A DNA stretch of 20,953 nucleotides from Bacillota bacterium. GTDB lineage: Bacteria; Bacillota; Clostridia; Christensenellales; Aristaeellaceae. The stretch spans positions 1-20,953 of the forward strand of contig WRGP01000241.1 of NCBI GenBank assembly GCA_009787135.1, written 5' to 3'. Every line of letters starts with the position of its first letter. Position 1 is the stretch's first letter. The notes under the pieces are model-generated. The model had not been told where the DNA came from and made no database searches. It saw nothing but the letters and a program-made list of their open reading frames with translations. Both the position numbers and the translations under genes were made by a program. Shown here one piece after another: positions 15,470 to 20,953 of this stretch.

Positions 15470-16330
15470 TCAATGAAACAGCGTCCCGATCCCCTCATCC
15501 GAAAACATCTCCAGCAAAATGGCGTGGGGAATACGGCCATCAATCATTACCGCGCGCTTCACGCCCCTTCTGACGGCCTCCACGCAGCACTGCACCTTTG
15601 GAATCATTCCCCCGGAAATAATGCCCTGCTTCACCAGCGCCGGCACCTCGCTCACCTGTACCATGGGAATGAGCGTGTTTTCATCCGAAAGGTCGCGCAT
15701 CAGCCCGCGCACGTCCGTCATCAGTATAATGTTCTCCGCGCCGAGCGCCCCGGCAATGCCGGCGGCGGTTGTGTCCGCGTTGATATTATACACCTGCCCC
15801 TCTTCATCCGCGCCGATGGTGGCGATAATGGGGATGTAGCCGTTCGCCAGCGCATTGAGGATGGGCTGTGTATCAATGCCCGTAATATCCCCCACAAAGC
15901 CCAGATCGTCCCGCGATGCCAGCTTGCGGCTGCGGATCATCCCGCCATCCAGGCCGCAAAGGCCCACGGCCCGGCCGCCCATTTTCTGGATCAACACCAC
16001 CAGATCCTTGTTCGTCTTGCCCGCGAGAACCATCTGCACGACTTCTACGGTCTCCGCGTCGGTATAGCGCAGCCCGCCAACGAAACGGGACTGAATCCCC
16101 TGCCTGTTCAGCGTGGCCGTGATCTCCGGCCCGCCGCCATGCACCAGCACCACCTTCACGCCCACCAGCGATAACAGCACAATGTCGCTCATAACCGCGC
16201 CGCGCAGCTCGTCGCTGATCATCGCGTTGCCGCCGTATTTTACGACCACGACGCGCCCGGCATATTTTTGAATATACGGCAACGCCTGGGTAAGGATGCG
16301 TGCCTTTTCCTCGTTTGATATCACATGCAT
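15470..16330 (-). CDS. argB: Acetylglutamate kinase
   Basis: The 286-aa amino-acid kinase phosphorylates N-acetylglutamate. It shows VVVKYGGNAM (about residues 27-36), the VLVHGGGPEI loop, RFVGGLRYTD, the NKDLVVLIQKMGG segment with GLCGLDGG, then GDITGID and NINADTTAAGIAGAL. The length is normal for the family. An AAGGAGG Shine-Dalgarno lies 8 nt upstream of the ATG. The extra N-terminal residues (ISNEEKARILTQALPYI) resemble the N-helix of arginine-inhibited enzymes, so feedback control by arginine is likely. This fits use of the acetyl-recycling pathway. Confidence 0.97.
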   Translation of the reverse strand: MHVISNEEKARILTQALPYIQKYAGRVVVVKYGGNAMISDELRGAVMSDIVLLSLVGVKVVLVHGGGPEITATLNRQGIQSRFVGGLRYTDAETVEVVQMVLAGKTNKDLVVLIQKMGGRAVGLCGLDGGMIRSRKLASRDDLGFVGDITGIDTQPILNALANGYIPIIATIGADEEGQVYNINADTTAAGIAGALGAENIILMTDVRGLMRDLSDENTLIPMVQVSEVPALVKQGIISGGMIPKVQCCVEAVRRGVKRAVMIDGRIPHAILLEMFSDEGIGTLFH

Positions 16331-16372
16331 GGCTTGCGCCTCCTTGTTGTGGCGAGTGGAGGGGACGCGTCA

Positions 16373-16387
16373 GGGGGCTCCGCCCCC
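16373..16387. repeat. GC-rich hairpin between argJ and argB
   Basis: GGGGGC-TCC-GCCCCC is a perfect 6-bp stem with a 3-nt loop in the 80-nt gap between argJ and argB. No T-run follows on either strand, so it is probably not a terminator. It might stabilise mRNA ends, attenuate argB, or be a copy of a dispersed intergenic element. Confidence 0.5.
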
Positions 16388-16410
16388 CAGAACCTCTGGT
16401 GCCCCTCTCC

Positions 16411-17625
16411 TTATGTCCGGTAATCGCCGTTGATCTTCACATAATCGTATGTGAGGTCGCAGCCCCAGGACGTGGCGCTGCCTACCCCCTGGCCCATGCT
16501 GATGTGCAGCGTAATCTCATCCTCCAGCAGCACTTTTTTCGCTTCCGCCTCGAGGAAGGGAACGCCGGCGCCATGCTCGCATACCAGCACCTGGCCCGCG
16601 CTTGACCGTATGATCACCTTGACCAGATCAACCGCGAATTCACCCTGCGTATAGCCAATGGCGCAGAGAATGCGGCCCCAGTTGGCGTCCGCGCCGAACA
16701 TCGCGGCCTTGCACAGCGGCGATAGGATCACCGAGCGGGCGATGGCGCGGGCTGTCCCCACATCCGGCGCGCCGTCCACCCGGCAGGTCACCAGCTTTGT
16801 GGCGCCCTCCCCATCCCTGGCCATCATGCGGGTGAGGGATTCGCACACCGTATGCAGCGCGGCCACGAACGTCTCAAAGGCCTCGCCCTCTGTCTCAATG
16901 GGCGCGTTGCCCGCCAGGCCGCTGGCCATGATGGCTGCCATATCGTTCGTGGACGTATCCCCATCAATGATCAGCATGTTGAACGTATCATCCGTCACAC
17001 GGCGGAGCGCTTTGTCCAGCATCGGCGCGGCAATGGCCGCGTCCGTGGTGAGGAAACAGAGCATCGTCGCCATGTTCGGGGCGATCATGCCAGACCCCTT
17101 GGCCATCCCGCCGATGGTGCACATCGCGCCGTCAAGGGTGAAGGCCTCCGCCGCCTGCTTGACGAGCGTGTCCGTCGTCATTATTGCCTCCGCCGCGGCC
17201 ACGCCGCCCTCGGCGCTCAGGCTTGCCACAAGCGCGGGCATAGCCTCGGCGATGGGCTCCAGCGGAAGCGGCTGCCCGATCACCCCGGTGGAAGCGATGA
17301 TCACATCGTCCGCCTCGATGCCTGTTTGTTTTGCCAGCAGCTCACACATGGCGTTTGCCTTGTGGATGCCGTCCGCGTTGCAGGTATTGGCGTTGCCGCT
17401 GTTGCACAGCATGGCGCGCGCGGTTCCATGCTGAAGGTGCGCCCGCGTGACGGCGACCGGCGCGCCAAACACCTTGTTGCGCGTATAAACAGCCGCGGCC
17501 GCGCACGGCACTTGCGCCATGATCAAAGACAAATCTTTCTTCAAATGGTTCTTGCGGATGCCCGCGTGCAGCCCGGATGCCATAAAGCCCTTTGGCGCGC
17601 ATACGCCCGTTGTCATTTCGTCCAT
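16411..17625 (-). CDS. argJ: Bifunctional glutamate N-acetyltransferase / N-acetylglutamate synthase
   Basis: The 404-aa product moves the acetyl group from N-acetylornithine to glutamate and may also make N-acetylglutamate from acetyl-CoA. ArgJ cleaves itself into alpha and beta chains before a threonine. Here the site is in APNMATMLCF, with Thr187 as the nucleophile. Other motifs are GFMASGLHAGIR (14-24), NSGNANTCNA (75-84), ASTGVIGQPLP (111-121), and the C-terminal ADANWGRILCAIGYT. The ATG at 17623-17625 has a GGAGGGGA Shine-Dalgarno. Its presence replaces argA and argE. Whether it can use acetyl-CoA cannot be read from the sequence. Confidence 0.97.
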   Translation of the reverse strand: MDEMTTGVCAPKGFMASGLHAGIRKNHLKKDLSLIMAQVPCAAAAVYTRNKVFGAPVAVTRAHLQHGTARAMLCNSGNANTCNADGIHKANAMCELLAKQTGIEADDVIIASTGVIGQPLPLEPIAEAMPALVASLSAEGGVAAAEAIMTTDTLVKQAAEAFTLDGAMCTIGGMAKGSGMIAPNMATMLCFLTTDAAIAAPMLDKALRRVTDDTFNMLIIDGDTSTNDMAAIMASGLAGNAPIETEGEAFETFVAALHTVCESLTRMMARDGEGATKLVTCRVDGAPDVGTARAIARSVILSPLCKAAMFGADANWGRILCAIGYTQGEFAVDLVKVIIRSSAGQVLVCEHGAGVPFLEAEAKKVLLEDEITLHISMGQGVGSATSWGCDLTYDYVKINGDYRT

Positions 17626-17685
17626 ACTGCTCCCCTCCGTTCTCTTACCCTCCGGGGATTATCAGGGAACCACCTTCGAGGGCCT

Positions 17686-18612
17686 TCAAAACCCTGTATC
17701 CTCCGGAAGGCCCAGCGCGATGTTCATGCATTGCATCGCCGCGCCGGACGCCCCCTTGCCCAAATTATCCAAGACGCTGACCAGCGTCGTCTGTTCCTCA
17801 TTGCCGCACACATACAGGTGCAGCTCGTTCGTACCCGTCCACAAGGCCGCTGGCAGGAAACCGTCTTCGGGCGCGTCCTCCACTGTAACGAACCGCTGGC
17901 CCGCGTAGTGCGCCGAAAGCAGCGCCTTCAGCTTGCTTCGTCCCATGCGCTCTCGCAGAAGCCCGGCATGCAGCGGCACACTCACCGCCATGCCCGCAAA
18001 GAAATCACACAAAATGGGGTTAAACAGCGGGGGAACTGTTAATCCAGCCACGCGCGCCATCTCCGGCAGGTGCTTATGCGCAAGGCCCAGGCCGTACTGA
18101 CGCGGGATTTTACAGCTGGTGTGACGCTTCTCGCCCTCATACACCGCGATCATCGGCTTGCCGCCTCCGCTGTAGCCCGTCACGCTGTGGCAGGTGAGCA
18201 ACGCGTCGTTAGGCAGCACTCCAGCCGCCGTCAAGGGATATACCGCCGCAAGGAACCCGGTGGCGTAACAGCCCGGCACGGAAATGCGCTTCGCGGACGT
18301 CAAGGCCGCCCGGTGCGTGGGGGAAAGTTCCGGAAATCCATACGCCCATCCCGCCGCGGTGCGATGGGCGGTACTGGAATCTATCACGCAAACCGCGGGG
18401 TTTTCCACCATCTGGGCCGCCTCCCGCGCGGCCGCGTCAGGCAGGCACAGGAATGCCACATCCGCTTTATTCAGCAGCGCTTTGCGCGCCGCCGCATCCT
18501 TGCGCAGCGCGGGATCGATCGAAAGGAGTTTAATATCCTCCCGTTTCAAAAGCCTTTCGTGGATTTTAAGCCCTGTCGTTCCTTCTTGACCGTCAATAAA
18601 CACCCGTATCAT
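17686..18612 (-). CDS. argC: N-acetyl-gamma-glutamyl-phosphate reductase, short (type 2) form
   Basis: The 308-aa NADPH-dependent reductase makes N-acetylglutamate semialdehyde. It has VFIDGQEGTTGLKIHERL (about residues 4-21, nucleotide-binding loop), DSSTAHR (78-84), YGFPEL, and the active-site cysteine in SVPGCYATGF. A later histidine lies in the GLAHKHLPEM segment. It is shorter than the common 340-350 aa form and has the GQEGTTGL start typical of the type 2 AGPR subfamily. It is the first gene of the arg operon, about 35 nt behind the predicted transcription start. A 60-nt gap separates it from argJ. Confidence 0.95.
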   Translation of the reverse strand: MIRVFIDGQEGTTGLKIHERLLKREDIKLLSIDPALRKDAAARKALLNKADVAFLCLPDAAAREAAQMVENPAVCVIDSSTAHRTAAGWAYGFPELSPTHRAALTSAKRISVPGCYATGFLAAVYPLTAAGVLPNDALLTCHSVTGYSGGGKPMIAVYEGEKRHTSCKIPRQYGLGLAHKHLPEMARVAGLTVPPLFNPILCDFFAGMAVSVPLHAGLLRERMGRSKLKALLSAHYAGQRFVTVEDAPEDGFLPAALWTGTNELHLYVCGNEEQTTLVSVLDNLGKGASGAAMQCMNIALGLPEDTGF

Positions 18613-18624
18613 AGGCCAGCCCCT

Positions 18625-18642
18625 TGCGCATAATAATTCATT
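18625..18642. promoter_or_regulatory. ARG box (ArgR/AhrC operator) in the argC leader
   Basis: TGCGCATAATAATTCATT matches the ARG box consensus WNTGAATWWWWATTCANW at 16 of 18 positions. It lies just downstream of the predicted argC start point. A weaker palindrome, TGCATATTATACA (18649-18661), overlaps the -10 box about 21 bp away, the spacing usual for paired ARG boxes. Arginine-dependent repression is likely. Confidence 0.7.
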
Positions 18643-18653
18643 CTATTCTGCAT

Positions 18654-18681
18654 ATTATACATATGTGCTTCGATTTGTCAA
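18654..18681 (-). promoter_or_regulatory. Sigma-A promoter of the arg operon
   Basis: On the minus strand a perfect -35 TTGACA (18681-18676) and a perfect -10 TATAAT (18659-18654) are 16 nt apart. Transcription would start near 18647, about 35 nt before argC. ARG box-like palindromes overlap the -10 and the start region. Confidence 0.85.
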
Positions 18682-18708
18682 GCCCCGAAAAATATTCTCA
18701 GAGCCCGC

Positions 18709-18737
18709 TTGACAGATCCCCGCGCGCACGATATGCT
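18709..18737 (+). promoter_or_regulatory. Sigma-A promoter of the acyltransferase gene
   Basis: TTGACA (18709-18714) and TATGCT (18732-18737) are 17 nt apart. The start would be near 18744, leaving a leader of about 95 nt. It is back to back with the argC promoter; the two -35 boxes form an inverted repeat, TGTCAAGC (18676-18683) and GCTTGACA (18707-18714). Confidence 0.7.
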
Positions 18738-18838
18738 CAAGAGAATGAAGTTCCCATCAGAGCGTGTTTGGAATCCGGGAAACATGCGTTTTACGCGTTT
18801 TCCATTTTCAAACACACCCTGATAAATTGGAGAGGCCA

Positions 18839-19552
18839 ATGAAGCTTTTTACACGTTATGCAAGGTTCATGCGCCTGGGCTATAAGGCGCTGCACCCCGG
18901 CTGGCGGGCGGATACGCGCGGTGCGCCGGAAGGCGCGGCCGTTTATCTGATCCATCACCAGAACATGTTCGGCCCTGTGCATTTCCTTGGCCTGTGGCCC
19001 AAGGAAAACCGCATGTGGTCCCTGCACGTTTTTTATAACCGTGCGCTGTGCTTTGATCAATTTTATCGCTATACGTTCCGCGAACGGTTCGGATGGCATA
19101 AACTTCCCGCCTTTTGCCTGGCGAAGCTGCTTTCATACATTGTGCCGCCTGTGCTCAGGGCCTTTGCCGTCATTCCCGTGTACCGCGGCGAGGCCAATTT
19201 GCTTACCGTACGCGCCTCCATGGACGCGCTGCTCAGCGGAAAAAGCGTGTCGCTATGTCCGGACATCGCCTATGCCTCAAGCGACCCGGCTATGGGGGAA
19301 ATCTACACGGGCTTTCTCATGCTTGGCGCGCTTTATTATAAAAAAACGGGCCAGGCGCTTCCCTTTGTTCCCGTGTATATCAGCAAGCGTAAGCGCGTAA
19401 TCCTGCTGGGCCCGCCGGAAACCATGGAAATGGACGCGTCCCTGCCCCGAGCCGTACGGGATGAAATGGGCCGGCGCATCACGGCGGCCGTGAACCGCCT
19501 GGGCCAGGCCTGCGGGGATATCGTCAGCAAATCTCAAAACCGGAGTGTGTGA
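18839..19552 (+). CDS. PlsC-like lysophospholipid acyltransferase family protein (divergent motifs)
   Basis: The 237-aa product resembles 1-acyl-glycerol-3-phosphate acyltransferases in layout. It has YLIHHQNMFGPVHFLG at residues 36-51 where motif I (NHxxxxD) belongs, IPVYRG (112-117) like motif II, and SLCPDIAYASSD (138-149) where FPEGTRS belongs, then FVPVYI near the end. The usual motif I aspartate is replaced by phenylalanine or glycine, depending on which histidine is counted, and the motif III glutamate appears as aspartate. A membrane-associated role in lipid acylation is likely, but activity is uncertain. I chose ATG 18839-18841 because GGAGAGG (18829-18835) lies just upstream; the frame is open 25 codons further but without a start signal. 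It is transcribed alone, divergently from the arg operon. Confidence 0.6.
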   Translation: MKLFTRYARFMRLGYKALHPGWRADTRGAPEGAAVYLIHHQNMFGPVHFLGLWPKENRMWSLHVFYNRALCFDQFYRYTFRERFGWHKLPAFCLAKLLSYIVPPVLRAFAVIPVYRGEANLLTVRASMDALLSGKSVSLCPDIAYASSDPAMGEIYTGFLMLGALYYKKTGQALPFVPVYISKRKRVILLGPPETMEMDASLPRAVRDEMGRRITAAVNRLGQACGDIVSKSQNRSV

Positions 19553-19649
19553 ACGAGAAATACAAACGGCAAGCAGCGGGTATTTTCGCTCCCATGAACC
19601 CGATTGAGAGTTGCCCGCCATGTCCCCGGCAAAAAAAAGCCTATAGATT

Positions 19650-19679
19650 TTGAAATTTAATCCCCCGCGCTCATATAAT
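19650..19679 (+). promoter_or_regulatory. Likely promoter of the GlsB-type gene
   Basis: TTGAAA (19650-19655) and a perfect TATAAT (19674-19679) are 18 nt apart, about 45 nt before the start codon. The preceding stretch from 19553 shows no gene and no convincing terminator. Confidence 0.6.
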
Positions 19680-19729
19680 TAAAGGGAAAGCGTAATACTA
19701 TCCATCAGAAAATCGAAAGGAAGATGCAT

Positions 19730-19993
19730 ATGGGTTGGATAACTTGGATCATTTTTGGCGCGCTGGCGGGATGGATTGCCAGCATCATCATGAAGCGTAA
19801 CTCCAGCATGGGCGCTGTCGCCAACATCGTTGTCGGCGTGATCGGCGCGGGTCTTGGCGGTTGGATCGCCTCACTGCTCGGCCTTGGCACGGTCAATGGC
19901 TTCAACATCTACAGCCTGCTGATCGCCATTGGCGGCGCCTGCCTGCTCTTGCTCATCATCGGCGCGTTCACGAGGATGGCCAGAGATCGGTAG
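19730..19993 (+). CDS. GlsB/YeaQ/YmgE family stress-response membrane protein
   Basis: The 87-aa protein has the family pattern: a first hydrophobic helix beginning GWITWIIFGALAGWIAS (residues 2-18), a short loop with KRNSSMGAV, a glycine-rich helix (IVVGVIGAGLGGWIAS) and a third hydrophobic helix before a short charged tail (TRMARDR). These small proteins, also called transglycosylase-associated, are induced by envelope or general stress in several bacteria, but their biochemical role is not settled. I prefer the ATG at 19730-19732 because AAAGGA then lies 8-9 nt upstream and homologues begin MGxIxWIIFG; the ATG two codons earlier (19724) is too close to that Shine-Dalgarno. It is a single-gene unit with its own promoter and strong hairpins behind it. 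Confidence 0.85.
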   Translation: MGWITWIIFGALAGWIASIIMKRNSSMGAVANIVVGVIGAGLGGWIASLLGLGTVNGFNIYSLLIAIGGACLLLLIIGAFTRMARDR

Positions 19994-20031
19994 AACCCAT
20001 AGGGGTGAAGCGCTATTCATTTCAATGAGCG

Positions 20032-20066
20032 CCCCTGGCTGGATTTGTGAGAAATCCAGCCAGGGG
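20032..20066 (+). terminator. Strong hairpin after the GlsB-type gene
   Basis: CCCCTGGCTGGATTT (20032-20046) and AAATCCAGCCAGGGG (20052-20066) form a perfect 15-bp stem with loop GTGAG. Only a poor T-stretch (TGTTTATG) follows. A smaller hairpin (GCGCT...AGCGC, 20010-20032) precedes it. Confidence 0.75.
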
Positions 20067-20089
20067 TGTTTATGCCCCTTTCTACAAAC

Positions 20090-20131
20090 GGCCCCCGGCC
20101 GGACTGCGCAAATCCTGCCTGGGGCCTTTTT
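20090..20131 (+). terminator. Second terminator with T-run
   Basis: GGCCCC (20090-20095) pairs with GGGGCC (20121-20126), with partial pairing inside, followed by TTTTT. Internal segments echo the preceding hairpin (GGA...AAATCC, CCTGGGG), so the two may be related by duplication. Confidence 0.65.
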
Positions 20132-20166
20132 GGCCTGTTGGTTTACCGCAGCCGGGCGTTATACGC

Positions 20167-20330
20167 CTACTTCGCGGCCAAGAAAGCCCGCAGCTGCGCG
20201 TTCGCCTCGCCCAATACCTTTCCGGCATGCCGTTCTCATCCAGCTTCGCGAGGAACTCGTCCAGCACCTCGGCGGGGTCTGTCGCGCCAGCGCATAGCTG
20301 GAATCCACAAACAAGAATCTGAAGTTCTTC
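20167..20330 (-). pseudogene. Frameshifted remnant, like the C-terminus of a solute-binding protein
   Basis: One minus-strand frame reads CAGATDPAEVLDEFLAKLDENGM. A +1 shift at about 20228 is then needed to read GKVLGEANAQLRAFLAAK followed by a stop at 20167-20169. Joined, these resemble the C-terminal helices of extracellular sugar-type ABC solute-binding proteins (TDPEEVLxEFxAKLKxxG-x-KVxAExxxQLxxF). No start, signal peptide or lipobox is visible upstream, where the sequence runs into the EF-G gene end. The region 20331-20450 shows nothing I recognise. The family is a tentative reading. Confidence 0.4.
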
Positions 20331-20450
20331 AGCCCCACCCAAGCGCTATGCCAAAGGCTGTTGATAAACTGGTTTGAAAACGCAACCGGCCCCGTTTTGT
20401 GTTTACGGCCTTGCCGCTGCCATAGGTTCGCGCCGAAACTAAAAACGGTA

Positions 20451-20953
20451 TTACATGAAATCCCTGCGATTCCCAAGGAGCTTTTGCGCGACAGCCTTCG
20501 GTACCTCTTCATAATGCGAGAACTGCATCGTGAACACGCCGCGGCCTTGCGTACGGCTTCGCAAGTCAGTGGAATAGCCGAACATTTCCGAAAGCGGAAT
20601 GATCGCGTCAATCACCTGTGATCCCGCGCGCATATCCAGATGGCTGATGCGGCCGCGCTTGGAAGAGATGTCGCCCATGACGTCGCCCATATACTCCTCC
20701 GGTACAACCACCTCGACATTCATCACCGGCTCCAGGAGGTTGGGTTCCGCCTTGGCGTTGGCTTCTTTAAAAGCCATGGAACCGGCGATCTTAAACGCGA
20801 GTTCAGAGGAATCAACCTCGTGATACGATCCGTCCACCAGGGTGGCACGGAAGTCTACGACCTCGTACCCCCCCAGCGAGCCGCTGAGGCTTGCTTCGCG
20901 GATGCCTAGGTCAATCGCGGGGATGAATTCGCGCGGGATTACGCCGCCTACCG
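20451..20953 (-). CDS. fusA: Elongation factor G, C-terminal part (5' end outside window)
   Basis: The visible 167 codons cover the end of domain IV and domain V of EF-G, the GTPase that moves tRNAs and mRNA through the ribosome. Landmarks are VGGVIPREFIPAID at the window edge, LVDGSYHEVDSSELAFKIAG, AFKEA, the PEEYMGDVMGDISSKRGRI hinge, PLSEMFGYSTDLRSRTQGRG and the C-terminal FSHYEEVP. The gene reads continuously to the window end with no start inside. The stop at 20451-20453 gives the normal C-terminus plus a short NRRDFM tail. No tuf gene follows, unlike in the usual str operon, so it may be an isolated fusA or an EF-G paralogue. Confidence 0.93.
   Translation of the reverse strand, partial: VGGVIPREFIPAIDLGIREASLSGSLGGYEVVDFRATLVDGSYHEVDSSELAFKIAGSMAFKEANAKAEPNLLEPVMNVEVVVPEEYMGDVMGDISSKRGRISHLDMRAGSQVIDAIIPLSEMFGYSTDLRSRTQGRGVFTMQFSHYEEVPKAVAQKLLGNRRDFM

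Noticed and set aside
16852..18042. A 396-codon + strand open frame
   Set aside because: It spans the argJ/argC junction in antisense with shadow-like composition.

Overview
The window looks like a chromosomal segment of a GC-rich Bacillota (Firmicutes) member, probably a Clostridia-type gut bacterium. The glycine dehydrogenase is split into GcvPA and GcvPB. Other pointers are an AddA-type helicase-nuclease, near-consensus Spo0J/ParB parS sites, Gram-positive style Shine-Dalgarno sequences and sigma-A promoters. The genus cannot be fixed from this sequence. The parS sites and the rRNA operon end suggest a position in the origin-proximal half of the chromosome (inference).

Left edge (1-213, + strand): the 3' part of a 5S rRNA, a tRNA-Asn(GUU) and a hairpin terminator close an rrn operon. 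Positions 222-600 hold degraded gene remnants on the minus strand: a tail fragment like a type III restriction Res subunit, and a fragment of an NADPH-dependent FMN reductase / iron-sulfur flavoprotein.

A minus-strand gene train follows (697-7420): an AAC(3)-family acetyltransferase, addA (no addB beside it), a PHP-family phosphatase, a small two-helix membrane protein and rarA. Two near-perfect parS sites lie just upstream of rarA, and a third degenerate one lies in its 3' end.

Positions 7567-11893 hold a complete glycine cleavage operon, gcvT-gcvH-gcvPA-gcvPB, with tight 4-nt overlaps and its own promoter. The leader is too short for a glycine riboswitch. Upstream lie a TetR-type regulator and an internally deleted group II intron (about 12533-13136).

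Positions 13375-18681 hold an arginine biosynthesis operon, argC-argJ-argB-argD-argF, which takes glutamate to citrulline by the acetyl-recycling route. Its sigma-A promoter has a 16/18 match to the ArgR box. Divergent from it, on the + strand, are a PlsC-like acyltransferase lacking the usual HX4D aspartate and a GlsB/YeaQ-type stress membrane protein with strong terminators. The right edge holds a frameshifted remnant and the C-terminal end of elongation factor G (minus strand, cut by the window).

Most of the window is housekeeping. I see no convincing novel multi-gene system. The best leads are the parS cluster, the wrecked intron beside tetR, the addA gene without addB, and the shared divergent control region at 18613-18838.
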